DNA of 64,000 bases, taken from NCBI GenBank assembly GCA_032158295.1, contig CM063260.1, positions 9,218,767 to 9,282,766 of the forward strand. Direction: 5' to 3'. The notes under the pieces are model-generated. The model did no database searches, had not been told where the DNA came from, and saw only the letters and a list, made by a program, of their open reading frames with translations. Within the stretch, counting starts at the first letter, position 1, and every line of letters starts with the position of its first letter. Below, piece by piece: positions 11,161 through 22,289 of the stretch. Source of the stretch: Pycnopodia helianthoides. Taxonomy: Eukaryota > Echinodermata > Asteroidea > Forcipulatida > Asteriidae. The position numbers were made by a program, and so were the translations under genes.

Positions 11161-12559
11161 TTAGTCCATTTTCAGGCGAGGGAGAGCACTTGCTTATCTG
11201 TTAGTTTAATCCAGTTTTGTTTCACTTGACGATTGGAAAAGCCGAACACATTGCTCTTTCACATATAGATAAAGTTAACTAATTGATATGGCACAAAAAC
11301 AGCATAGATATATGGAAGTGCCCAACAAACATAGTTCATACTTTAAAAACAACATATTTCTCTTTTACTACTCTTCTCAAATCAGTCGAAATAATCTTCA
11401 ATTACCGAAAAAAAGAAAAGACAGAAAGGGGGAAAATGGAAAATGACACTAACCAAAAGAACAAAACAACAACAATTTTCATACTGAATGAAGTGTATGG
11501 AGCAGTTTGCAGTTTAATAGGTTTGTTGATTGGAATGGAATAAAGTGAAGTTGAGCGGACTAGGGAGAAGAGAGATAAAATTGTGTTGAGTGCTAGTGAT
11601 GTACAATGAGATGGAGTGAGTAAGGTAGAGGTTCGAGTGATGGATAAAGTTAAATTGTTGATGATTTATTTCAGAGGATTTACAATTCTTGGATAAGAAT
11701 AAATGATAGACTTCGGTTTAGATGAGTTACACATTTTAAATGCCACAGTTAATTTCTGCTTTTGTAATAAAAAAAGAGGGTGTTTTTCAAATTTCATGGT
11801 TCCTTCCACTTGTTCAATATTGAAATTAATTGTGAAATATTTTGCAATTGGAACAAATTGTTTTTCAAAAGTTTATTTTCAAATGTTTATACACTAAGTA
11901 TGCAAAAATATATATGAATTAACCTTTTAACTTTCTGTTTGGTTTGCTGGCAGTACTTTAAGGAGATTCACTTGATTGTGATTCAGTTCGCATTTTGTAA
12001 TCCAACAGAACAGGGGGTACTGTCATCAGGTTTTACCTTAATATTGTGTCTGGTGTAACCTTGTTTCATTTAAACATGTTTGTATTTTTTATTATATGTT
12101 TGTTCGAAACTGCTTTTTTCGTAGCCTGTGAAATAATAAACGAAATGAAATGAAAAAATCAAATTACAAAAATAATAATAACAATCAATAACAATGCGAA
12201 ACAAGCTATTAAACTATCTTGAAATGTTAAGGAATGTTTTGTACTAAGAGCTAAACTTATATATAGAAAATAAATTATGTGTCTTATCTTAACAATTATT
12301 TACACTATTATCAACATAGGCCTACTAGACAATGGTTGAAAAGACGAGATACGTTTTCGGTGGGAATCTTTGTCCAAATCATCACCTGTTTTTTGTTGTA
12401 TTTAAATTTTTTATTTTTTTTTAAAGAGAGATAAACCTAAAAATTGACATTTGTCCATTCTAATATTCTGATGTCAAGTTAGTGCATTATTAAAGATCAA
12501 CTTAAACGTAATAAGCATTTATGTATTTTTTATATAAAAATAATTTAGGGTTGAACAAA
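11161..12559. other. No gene seen; AT-rich
   Basis: Upstream flank of the protease gene. Several short open frames occur (11283-11543, 11703-11897) but none shows family motifs or splice context. An ACGAAATGAAATGAAA-like A-rich stretch at about 12140-12190 looks like a decayed retroposon tail. Confidence 0.5.
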
Positions 12560-12735
12560 GAAAAAAATTACTAGAGCGGGATTTGAACCAACGACCTCCA
12601 GATTAACGTGTCGGGCTATCTAGACTTATGGTGACGGTCTCCCTATTTTGTCAACATCTTTGTTTGGGGTGTCAGAAGCCATACGATCGTATGTAGCCAG
12701 GGATAACACTAATGATACAACCTGGGGAGCGGTAG
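12560..12735 (-). mobile_element. tRNA-derived SINE (same family as 48370-48526)
   Basis: On the minus strand the B box reads GGTTCAAATCC (plus 12579-12589). The body, from GACCTCCAGATTAA through ATCTTTGTT..GGTGTCAG to ACAACCTGGG, matches the copy at 48370-48526 in the same order. Two independent copies with a pol III B box support a SINE. Confidence 0.65.
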
Positions 12736-13544
12736 CCACTCAGTTTCCTTAGTGGTTTAATTCTTGATATTTAAAATTAAAAAGCTGAATTTAAATAAAA
12801 TCTTCGTGCAAACGTCACAAATCTTCGGGCGAGCAAAAAAATATTCTTTCGAGCAAAGATTAATCTTTATACACATGCGCGCGCACGTGTGCTGCCGGAG
12901 AGCGTGTTATTTTTTCATACCACACGCTGGCATCTATATACACGCGCCTCATTGGATCATTTCGCTGTTGACCCCGTTGTAAGTGTGTGGTACAACACAA
13001 ATTGCTGCCGGAGACACTTACAACATTGTTAACAACGTGGAGGCACGCAGCCACATTTACACTCTGCACGCTAGCAGCTAGACTGGTCCCCTGTCTTTAT
13101 CTGCAAGGATAAAGACTGGCACTGGTCTTACAGGCCCAATTTTTTCATTGGTTAAACGTGCCATGACGTTAGCTTTCCATATCTGTGTTATGATTGGTTC
13201 GAGGTGATGTAATTTTTCAGCTTGCACTATCGATCGTCTGCATGCAGCTTGTGCATAATGTTTGTACATCATGCAATGTTGCTTTAATCACTATGTAATA
13301 ATTATTGTGTACATGTACGTGTGAATTGACTGCGAATCTCCCCGTGAAATGAATGCAAGGTCAAAGGTAAATCTGGCAGCATCCGGTCAGGCAAGTATCT
13401 GGCGTTATTCACGAGCCTCGAAGTGTGACGTCAAGTTTTCAGGCTAGATAGCAGCCTGCAGCGTCGAACGAAGATGAATCTTTTCCCCATCTATGTCCCT
13501 TTAAAAGCCTCGTAGATTTAAAGTGGACGAGAAAATTAATTTTG
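12736..13544. other. No gene seen
   Basis: Non-coding. A hairpin-like segment at about 13078-13125 (GACTGGTCCCCTGTCTTTATC facing GGATAAAGACTGGC) resembles one near 19305-19345, suggesting a small inverted-repeat element that I could not delimit. Confidence 0.4.
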
Positions 13545-13812
13545 AGTGCGTGAAATGATTTCGTGCTTATTAAATAGTTTAGTTAGAGCGCACAAATTAT
13601 ATTATTTCAAGCCCTAAAAATGGTTTCGAGTGAATGAAATCATTAATTTTGAGCATTTTAAATCATTTCGTGTGCTTGAAATCATTTCGAGCTTATGTGA
13701 TAGTTTTTTTGAACGCACGAAATGATTTCGAGTATACAAATTGATCGTGAGTGGATACAATATTTTTTTCTATAGTGCAAAATGATTTTGCAACTTTGAA
13801 TGCTCACGAAAT
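13545..13812. repeat. Degenerate GAAATGATTTCG palindrome cluster
   Basis: Repeated near-palindromic words GAAATGATTTCG, AAATCATTTCG and GAAATCATTTCGAG spaced every 25-40 bp. They resemble the modules of the fold-back elements, but the spacer is variable and the TACGGAGCCCC termini are absent. Probably a decayed or divergent relative. Confidence 0.5.
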
Positions 13813-14760
13813 ATTTAATGCCTGGCATTAGCAAGGAGGGAAGAGTCTTGTCTCTGTTCTTCTCTTAGCTTGACTGGTTCGAGTTTAAATAATAGATCAG
13901 GATGGTTGCTGAGCTTTCTTTGCTTGGATGCATCCGGGATCCACTTTGGTGCATTTGGGTCGAGGGAATCATTAACGTCAGGTTTGTCACAGGTCACCAG
14001 CGAATTATCTGATAATTTTGGCTTGTCGTGACCGTGTGGTTTAGTGCACCGGACTTAACTTCTGGTGCTGAATCATGAGGGTGTGGGTTCGAATTCCGGT
14101 CATGACACTTGTGCCCTCGAGCAAGAGACTTAACTTTAATAATTGGTTTTCATCACACAGCGGTAAATGGGTATCCTGTGAGGGCAGAGATGGTTCTTGT
14201 TATTGGGTTTAACTTGATGGGCTACATACTTGGCAGCACAGGCTGTATATCCCCAAGGTAGCTAAGATGGTCTAATGAATGATATAAATGGCCCAGTGAC
14301 CAAGGGTAATAATATTCGAAGCGCAATGATAGTTCTTTTGAATTGCGCTTTATAAGAGCCGATATTATAATTATTGTAATATACTAATATTATGCAATGT
14401 TCTTATAGGCTTGGGTTCAACTTCGCGTTTTTTTTGTTGGTCTGCGAGTTTCTCATTTAATTGACAACTTCGAAATTCATCTTGAGTCATCTCAGCTCCA
14501 CACATTGAGGTTGTTACCAACTAGAACATCCCAGGGGCAATTCATTGCTAAAATATCTACTACACTTTCTTTCTCACCAATACGAAGTGTTACACGTGCT
14601 TGTGGTACCTCATCAACTGTACCATTAGCTAGCAGGACTACCTCCATGTTTTCAAAAAAACTAGTAGCACTAATTTCTCTGTACATGTTCCTGGGCGTGC
14701 CATTTACCAGACCTTTATAGTTATAATGCTTTGGGTAGTGTGACTTGAGCAGAGATACAC
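13800..14760 (-). mobile_element. LTR-retrotransposon pol relic (retropepsin and linker), split by a SINE
   Basis: On the minus strand, 14686-14492 encodes VTLRIGEKESVVDILAMNCP then WDVLVGNNL, the C-terminal part of a retroviral-type aspartic protease (LP.DVLLGND-like). After a frameshift, 14500-14400 continues with MTQDEFRSCQLNEKLADQQ. Beyond the SINE at 14020-14390, 14015-13815 resumes with DNSLVTCDKPDVNDSLDPN and ends at a stop at 13815. The order and the Gag-like segment on the same strand at 18365-18740 fit one Ty3/gypsy-type element later split by a LINE. Non-functional. Confidence 0.55.
14020..14390 (+). mobile_element. tRNA-derived SINE with LINE-like 3' tail
   Basis: A-box-like TGTGGTTTAGTGCACCGG near 14034 and B-box GGTTCGAATTCC near 14087, correctly spaced. 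The body ends with AATTGCGCTTTATAAG near 14345. The 3' motif ATTGCGCTTT also ends the LINE fragment at 58830-59545, as expected if the SINE borrows LINE machinery. It interrupts the minus-strand LTR-element relic. Confidence 0.75.
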
Positions 14761-14999
14761 TTCATGCTGGTCACCCAACCTATTAAGCGGCTCCTTTGAG
14801 CACGAACTGTTAGAGTGAATATGATGCTTACAATTTAGACCATATTATTTAGCATGTACCCCTGCCACATCGATCAGGTGTTTTAACGCTACATACGAAG
14901 TGTGGACTTGAGAAAAAAATTGGTCCACATAAAATGTAGGGACTTGAAACACTATACGGACCTCACACGTCTAGGGTCTACACAGTGTTGTTTACAGTG

Positions 15000-17900
15000 T
15001 TGAGGAATATGATTTTCCTTAAGTGTACATAACAAAGGAATGTCCACAGAGCGACTGCAACACAGAGCTGTGAGTGTTTTCGGGTGCAGGGGCCAGCAAC
15101 CCCTGGACTTGTATTGTTTGCGACGAACAATATAGCAGAGGCTCGAAAGAAAAATGGACGGATCAAAACGAAAATACATATGCCTGTCCATAGACTATGA
15201 GTAACAGAATCGCGGATACTGGAGGTCAACATACGTGGACTTCGTTCCAATATTGGTGAACTTACCAACCTTTGCACAGAAAAGATTCCAACAATTGTCA
15301 TCATTATGGAGACCTCCCTAGACCGATCAGTACCATGCAGATGGAGCTGATTGCATCGCCATCCTGGCTATTCAATGTGCTGTCGCAGGGATAGAACTGT
15401 AACATCGGTTTGGGGCATAGCTACCTACTTCTTAGAAGGAATTGCCGTTCATCATAACACTAGACAAGATCCAACGGACTTATAGAACTCATTTGGTTCA
15501 CTGTAGCCCTTCGATTCCAGAAGCTTCTTGTTGCTGCTGTATATCGGCCTCCAAATGCAAACAGTGATGTCAGTGACTACTTGGATTCCAACACTCTACC
15601 AATAATGAGCAAGCTTGGTGCTAACTCAGTCATATTGGTCGGTGATTTTAAAGAGGATGGGCCATGGTGATTGAAGTTGACGTTATTTTTTAGTTGTCTG
15701 CTTTCTATAGTTTGTTGCATCTTTTGTAACATTACATTAACAAAAGAAGTGAAATTTGCAGGGAGTTTTTACTCCGTTCACTAGCCCGCCGCCTAAATTA
15801 TTTTATCAAAATCCCGCAAATGAGGGCAGCAAACAAACATGACGTCACTTTACGTATTTGATTCCCGGATGGTCTGTACTGAGCAATGCTCAATGAGTAA
15901 CAACAAACAGCCGTTTGACAGAGGGGTACTTACTGCGACGTCACTATTCTTTTGAATTTTTTGAGACAGCTTTCTGGCACCGACTGCTGTTGTTCCGATT
16001 TTGCCTGAAGGCGGTGGTGAAAAGAGGCTTAGAAACTGCGTTGTAAATAAATACCCATTCATTCTATTACTCTGTCACAGTGTTTTCTTGGTAGATATAG
16101 GTGTATTTAGGGATGTAAAAAAACATTTAAGAGTGACCTCTAGCGTGGCCCAACCTCTTTAACGTCCATCACACAGACTGGCTTGGAAGTTGTATTACTG
16201 ATGCCGCAGGCCGCCGCACTCTTCATCTGGCAAACTCTCTTTGATTACTGCAGATTGTTGAAGAACCTACTAGAGGGGATCAGATCCTGGACCTCATAAG
16301 ACTGACTTGTCTGCTACATCCACAACTTAATGATGGTGTGTTATAGAATCATCCGTCTACAGTGACGAACCATACGAGATATGACCAGGCAGACTACTGG
16401 GGAATGAGAGGCCACCTGGCATCCACAGACTGGCCTAGTGTATATTCCAATAGAAAAATCCAGAAATTGCATAAAAAGGTCACTGGTATAATCCTAGACA
16501 CCATGGACTTGTTTATTTCAAGCAAGACTGTATCATTCTAAGAAAACCTGAAAATTTATTCGATGATAAATGCAGACGAGCTGCTAAAAAGATGCTGTGC
16601 CTATTCCAGAAATCTAAAAAGGATGTTAAACACTGACACCAGCAAAGCCAACTTTGTGGAAGCCAAACGTTCAAACAATCAAGCCGAGAATCCGAAACTC
16701 GTTAGGAAACTCCTGCATCACCTTAACTCCAACCAGGGTCCTCAAAGAATGCAGCGCTGAGTTAGTCATCTTTGCCGGCGATTTGACCTTAGTTTCTTAC
16801 ATGTTGTGTTTCCAATCCACTGTAAGACTGCTTCTGTAACACCAGTCGACAAGAGTGACTCAAAGGCTGACCCAACGTAGTATCGTCCCAATTCTCTGCT
16901 AAGCAACATCAGCAATGTCAGAGAGGCTACAGAAACAGCTCCAACGATGTCTTCTAAGCAACAAATTAACCTCCAACAGACAATTTGGGTTCAGACCAGG
17001 CCACAGCACAGCTGAACTCGTTAACATCGTACCGCAGAATTGAAACAACTCTTTGAACCAAAGTGATGAGGTCTGCGATATAACTGTGGATATCAAAGGT
17101 GCCTTTGACAAAGTGTGGTACATGGGCTCTGCTCAGAGTTAAAAGCAAAGTGTGTTTCTGGACGGCTGCTGTCATGGTTACAGAACTACTTGTCTGACAG
17201 ATCAATCTACGTTATGTTATCTTGCCAAACATCTGGCACCGCATCCATCAATGCTTTAGTTACGTATCACAGGAATTTTTCCTCAGCCCACTCTTATTCT
17301 TATTCTTCATCGACAATCGTGTGGACATTTGTGATGAGCTTTTCTTTGGCGATGACGATTCGACGCTCTTCTCGCCTATCAGGACTTCAAACGACATCAC
17401 TGCAGTAGCTGCTAGTGCTAGCCTAAACAGAGACATAGTCAAAATTAAAGCATAGGCAGACAAGTGGAAGGCCACCTTCGAATCTGCCAAATACAACACC
17501 CATGGTACTTTCCAGGAAGAGAACTCCATCCAAGCTTGACCTTTGCTTTGGAGACTGCATACTATCATCGGTAAATGAACTTGACATTCTTGGCGTAACC
17601 ATCGATAGCAAGCTGACTTGGTAAAAGCTTCTTTAAACCATTTCAACCGAAGCTGGACAGAATCTCCGGGCACGGAGATAAAGATCGCTAATGTACTGAA
17701 TGTACTAATGTACTGGATGCTGAGGGCAGAGCTACGATTTACAAATCACAAGTCTGCAGCGTAAGGAAGTATGCTTCTTTGGGCTCGATCAATACTTCAC
17801 GAACAAACTTAGGCCAGCTTGACAACACCCAAAGAAGGCACTCAAGGTCATATGAGTTGACAAAGTTACTGCTCTCCAGCCTGCTTCACAGACGACATGT

Positions 17901-18358
17901 ATTTACAGCCACAGTTCGGTATACAATAAAGCCCAAGCACAACCCGCTTTAGCGTGTCTTTGCTTGAACATGCTCTCTCTTTGCCAGCTTCAAGAACTCA
18001 CTGCTTAGACAGAAGTTTGATTCACACTGCCGTCCTCCTGTGGAACAGTGTTCCAGTCTCTGTTGTTGGCAACATTACTGAGGAAGGGATTCATTCCTTC
18101 AAATGCCGTGTGCATGCACTTCTTCTTACATAAATCAGCAGAGTGTTTCCTAGATACCATTATATCTTTGTTTTTTTGTTATACTTGTCTAGCAACTCTG
18201 AGTTGCAGTGAACCATTTGACTAGCCAATCATAGTTCTTCTTTTAAGAGCCTTCAGTCTGATTGTAATTTTCATTATGTTAATTGACTTCGTTAATGTAT
18301 GTTGAGCTACTGTTCACATTTGCTCCTTATACATTACAAATAATAATAATAATAAAGC
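15000..18358 (+). mobile_element. Degenerate non-LTR retrotransposon (LINE), endonuclease plus reverse transcriptase
   Basis: Frame-broken remnants occur in the order expected for a Jockey/CR1-like LINE ORF2. Endonuclease: VNIRGLRSNIGELTNLCTEK near 15225-15290; YRPPNANSDVSDYLDSNTL near 15540-15600 and ILVGDF; then, after the inserted 507-bp element, VHHTDWLGSCITDAAG near 16165 and VEEPTRGDQILDLI near 16258. Reverse transcriptase: FGFRPGHSTAELV near 16985, DIKGAFDKVWY near 17092, and FFGDDDSTLFSPI near 17340, the altered F/YxDD active-site box. C-terminus: WNSVPVSVVGNITEEGIHSF near 18040. The 3' end is an (AAT)n run at 18340-18357. Multiple stops and shifts make it inactive. The 5' boundary is approximate. 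Confidence 0.8.
15652..16158. mobile_element. 507-bp inverted-repeat element with TTAA flanks, inserted in the LINE
   Basis: The left end AGAGGATGGGCCATGG mirrors the right end, which reads AGAGGTTGGGCCACG on the complement. TTAA lies immediately outside at 15648-15651 and 16159-16162. Removing the element and one TTAA restores the endonuclease reading ..GGTGATTTTAACGTCCAT.. (GDFNVH), which is direct evidence of insertion with TTAA target duplication. TTAA duplication is typical of piggyBac-type elements; the family is inferred. No transposase is encoded, so it is non-autonomous. Confidence 0.8.
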
Positions 18359-18364
18359 AACTTT

Positions 18365-18740
18365 AAAATCGGTAGCAACAAAGTTTGTCCACTTCTTCGG
18401 GCAGAATTGCACAGAATGTTGATCACTGTTACACTTTTGACAGCGCTTCCTTGAAGTCTGGTTGGCAAGAGAAGTTGCATTAATTAAGTCTTCAAGTTTT
18501 TTAAAGTTATCACTTTACATGATTTAAACCAGCGTTTACTTTCCCGTTGCAGACAAACTGTTCTTTCAGAAAAGGTCCCCAGATTTCTTGAAGCTCAGTG
18601 TTTATTTCGACACTCCTCTGGAGTGAGGTTGTAGCGGTCTAGCACAGCCTTCTTAATCTTCTCGTAGTCCGTGTAGCCTTTGAGAGTTAGTAGCATCAGA
18701 CCCTCTTTCGCTTTTCCTGTGAGAAGAGGTTTGATGTATT
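18365..18740 (-). mobile_element. LTR-retrotransposon Gag relic with CCHC zinc knuckle
   Basis: The minus strand reads LLTGKAKEGLMLLTLKGYTD then YEKIKKAVLDRYNLTPEECR, a SCAN/gypsy-Gag-like helical segment. After a frame break follows CQKCNSDQHSVQFC, a canonical C-x2-C-x4-H-x4-C nucleic-acid-binding knuckle, near 18415. It lies just upstream, on the minus strand, of the LINE insertion, with the retropepsin relic on the far side. The two are probably halves of one element. Degenerate. Confidence 0.65.
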
Positions 18741-19580
18741 AAACAGGCCACTCAGTTTTTTCAACCGATTGGGTATTTGCCGATTTCAAATCGTTTGAGG
18801 TGCAATTTGACACGTTTGTCCTTAAATTATTTTATTCTGGAGAAATCATAGGGGAAAAACAAACACCACTATTCACATAGCACGGTAGATTAGTTGGAAT
18901 TTGTTAGTGCCTGAATGTCTGTTAAAACTAGTAAATATTGTGCGGTATAATTTTTTTCTTGGTGAAAATTAATTTCTTAGTTTGGAAAGAAACTGTGGTT
19001 CCGTGACACTTCAATGAAATCACTACTTGAATAATGCATTTCGAGGTGAAAATTCGGGGAAACCATGATCATGTAAAATATACATAGAGAGACATTTCAG
19101 GTCTGTTGCCGATATTTATAGAGCACTTCAGCAGAAAATATTGCTTAGCAGATATATTTGTTAAGCAAAGATCAGGGAAATTTGGCTAGTAAAGCATTAG
19201 ACTTGGATCATGTCGGCTACGTGTAATACATGTATATGTATGCCCCCAAGGGACTGTCTATCAAGTCTATGTGCTATTGTTGAGTTGCTTAACCTGACTA
19301 GGTAGACTGGTTCCCTGTCTATCCGTCAGGATAGTGACAGGCATCGATATTATATTAGAACTACGATTTCTGGCGCGGTCGGGCAACCATCATTTACATT
19401 ACCGATTTGATATGGTGGAGAAATATACTTGGAACAATTTGTGTGCATGACGGATTTATCAAACTAGGCACTAGAGCTAAGTTCTTATAACTTGGTTTAC
19501 TTATGCAGCATATCTCGGGAATGCGTATACCAGCGAATTTCACAGCGAAATCTGGTACCAATAGAGTTGGTGGTGTACGA
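18741..19580. other. No gene seen
   Basis: Non-coding sequence between the Gag relic and the GC-rich minisatellite. No splice-flanked exon or RNA gene recognised. Confidence 0.5.
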
Positions 19581-19584
19581 CCTG

Positions 19585-19982
19585 TTCCGTCGCCCGTCGC
19601 GTCGTGCGTCGCGTCGTGCCGTCGCCCGTCGCGTCGTGCCGTAACCCTTCGCGTCGTGCCGTCGCCCGTCGCGTCGTGCCGTAACCCTTCGCGTCGTGCC
19701 GTCGCCCGTCACGTCGTGCCGTAACCCTTCGCGTCGTGCCGTCGCCCGTCGCGTCGTGCCGTAACCCTTCGCGTCGTGCCGTCGTCGTCGCTCGTCCGAA
19801 CCTCGGTCGTGCCGTAACCCTTCGCGTCGTGCCGTCGCCCGTCGCGTCGTGCCGTTACCCTTCGCGTCGTGCCGTCGCCCGTCGCGTCGTGCCGTACCCT
19901 TCGCGCGTGCCGTCGCCCGTCGCGTCGTGCCGTCGTCCGTCGCGTTGTGCCGTAACCCTTCGCGTCGTGCCGTCGCCGTGCG
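19585..19982. repeat. GC-rich 20-mer minisatellite (alternating two unit types)
   Basis: Two 20-bp units, CCGTCGCCCGTCGCGTCGTG and CCGTAACCCTTCGCGTCGTG, mostly alternate to give a 40-bp super-unit, about 19-20 units in all. It is strikingly CpG-rich in an AT-rich window. The array is open in several frames (RRDGRR-like and SPVASCRNPS-like peptides), which explains long open frames at 19497-20083 on both strands. It ends directly against the lectin exon. Confidence 0.9.
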
Positions 19983-19985
19983 TCT

Positions 19986-20441
19986 GCCGTGATATACAAG
20001 ATGATGGGAACTTGCAGCCCTGTCCACGACAAAGTGAATTAATTGGGTTTACCACAACTGGGAAGAAAGTCATCCTAGAGTGAGTATCACCACAAACTGC
20101 GCTGGTTTCTCCAAAAGGGCAAACGGCAAATGGATCGACATGGGTTGTGAAGGGAAGCGGTATGTCATCTGTGAGCGTCCTCTAGACACCAGCACCCTGG
20201 CATTTTGCTTTCAGACCGGCCCCGATGGTCGCATCGAGTCCCAGTGCCTGGTCGGTCACGTCATGAAGGAGCTACGGGCTGATGGTGTGGTGTCGTGCGA
20301 GAAGGCGTGCCGATCAGAGCCCCGATGTCACTCCTTCAAGGTTCGTGGAAGTTGGTTTGTCAGCTTAACAACGCGACTCGTCATGAAGCGACGGATGTTG
20401 GTATGATGGAGAAAGATAACTGCTACTATTTCGATCTGTAG
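19986..20441 (+). CDS. 3' end of a C-type lectin-like / PAN-domain protein gene (partial, frameshifted)
   Basis: From about 20080 the frame reads NCAGFSKRANGKWIDMGC then EGKRYVICE, the C-terminal end of a C-type lectin-like domain with its conserved Cys and W-x-D-x-x-C. A PAN/apple-like segment follows (CFQTGPDGRIESQCLVG.., SCEKACRSEPRCHSFKVRGS). At about 20350 the homologous continuation QLNNATRHEATDVGMMEKDN jumps to another frame. A single missing base in the TGG-TTT run explains this. The shifted frame stops at TAG 20439-20441, ten bases before AATAAA. Upstream, 19990-20075 (IQDDGNLQPCPRQSELIG) may be earlier lectin-domain sequence in a different frame. Signal peptide and 5' exons are absent. 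Either a retained terminal exon with sequence errors or a pseudogene. Such proteins are secreted recognition or adhesion molecules. Confidence 0.6.
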
Positions 20442-20450
20442 AAAACGAGA

Positions 20451-20456
20451 AATAAA
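20451..20456 (+). terminator. Polyadenylation signal AATAAA of the lectin/PAN exon
   Basis: AATAAA ten bases after the stop at 20439-20441. This close spacing supports the shifted frame as the genuine C-terminus. Confidence 0.5.
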
Positions 20457-20602
20457 CTTAAATATTTGAGTTAATCACTCGCTAATTCATGTGGACTGTC
20501 TCAAAAGAACAATAATTATTGAATATTTGTTTTTACATTCAATTTAAGTAGTTATTGAATTTATCAATTTCAGATTAAAATTAAGTTTATAAATATTTGA
20601 GG

Positions 20603-20786
20603 GTATTACGGAAGCGTAGTGCCGCCACATGAAACAAAAATCCGTTCTTATCGTGTACGTACACGATAACTCTGTACGTAAACGATCATTTTAGACTTAT
20701 AGTGTATGACATTATAATTATCATGTACGCACATGATAGTTATCGTGTACGTACATGATAAAGGCGGCACTACGATTTCGTTTACA
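20603..20786. mobile_element. Inverted-repeat element with TACGTA palindromes
   Basis: The left end GGAAGCGTAGTGCCGCC and right end GGCGGCACTACGATTTCG are inverted. The interior contains palindromes ATCGTGTACGTACACGAT, ATCATGTACGCACATGAT and ATCGTGTACGTACATGAT. About 184 bp, non-coding, MITE-like. Confidence 0.7.
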
Positions 20787-22289
20787 ACGTTAGTAGGTTA
20801 AAGAAAAGGAAATGCTCATTATAAAGGTTTATAAATATGAATACATCATTTGTTTCGGAACTCTAAACTCATTCCTACCCTCTAGTTTTCAATGAACATA
20901 CCACTAGACCAACCGCTAAAACTTTCAACCACTTCTGTGGTAACGTTTTACTGAAAACCATGAAAATCAGTTCACTTTTCTTTCGGACTCACGAGTTTAA
21001 AACTGATTGTTTTGCTAATTTTTATAGCAATTTGGGTCAAAAACATTTAAAGGGAAGTTTTTCACCATGACCAACTTTATAGCGTGTAGGCCTAACTTGT
21101 GGGTAAATTTGTTATTTGTAATTTTTTTATATTTCCAGTCTTAACCAAGAGAGAGCACAATTATTTTATCTAGATAATTCTGTCTATTTTGTAGGAGCAT
21201 GACTCTGGCCATGCTCTGAATACTGTTTACTTGGGAAGGATGATGTCTTAGAGCTCTCTGTGAGTATTGTTTTGTTCTTGAATCATCTTTTTATCAGATA
21301 AATATTTAGGGCTAGATGTATCGGGTATTGTAAACTTGTAACTTATGTATACAGCCAGCATCGTGTTGACACTTTGCCCTTCACATAAGTGACTGCGTTG
21401 TGCCATTATTACAATCAATTCAAGTACAGGAGATCATTTTAGACGCAAGCGTATGGCATTTTGCTAGGGTATTTTAGTGAAAGCTCGTCCTTTTTAATTA
21501 GAGGGACAGCCTCCTTCCCGTGCCTCTACAGTACAAAAAATCCAAAAGTTAATACTTAAAAACTAATTATTGTTTGGATTCTGACATCAATTCACGGCCT
21601 TTAGATATGTGACAAACATGTTAAATGTATTTTGTGCATTGTCCTTAACATATGTGGAAGTTTTGTATGTTTTTTCATTTTGGAAACAGCAGCACCTGTC
21701 AAAATTCATCAACAAATTCATTTAAATAGATAAGTTAAAGCTGTGAAATACGGGCCATGCAATATTTCTATGGAGGAATTGATACTGATGGAACTTCATA
21801 TGCAGTGAAATTTCAGATTGAAGCTTGTCATATTGACAATAACCAAGCCTTCAGAGCGTCTGTAAATAACCTATGGGTTAGAACATGAGGCCATGAACGT
21901 GTGTATTCTCTGTATAAAACATGCAGTGTAATTTTTAATAATGATGAAGATTTCAAAGATAGTTAGTATTTTAAAAGGAAGAAAACTTTTTGGTATAAAA
22001 AATGTACATGAATAATATATTTCTATTTGTATCCCCCACATCCACTCCCTTTTTCATGTTGCGATTGTTTTCTTGAAGCAAAATATTAAAACAGAGGGCA
22101 ACCTTATCAGGTCTGGAGCCGATTTCATTGAGCATTTACGATGGAAGTATCGCTTAGCAAATTGTATTTTCTCCGCAGAAAATAAGTATATAAAATAATA
22201 ATTAAAATAAACAAATAGATAAATAAATAAATAAATACAAGAAGCAACTAGACATGAGTTTGTAACAAAAAACAAAACAAAACAAACAA

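Noticed and set aside
12573..12590. Genuine tRNA gene
   Set aside because: Only a B-box-like word with no cloverleaf or acceptor pairing; a second diverged copy at 48370 indicates a SINE.
14978..15304. Minus-strand 108-codon open frame
   Set aside because: Antisense to the LINE endonuclease region, which has clear family motifs on the plus strand.
19497..20032. Long Arg/Gly/Asp-rich open frames on the minus strand (176 and 107 codons)
   Set aside because: They are readings of the GC-rich 20-mer array in several frames; no start context, splice sites or domain.
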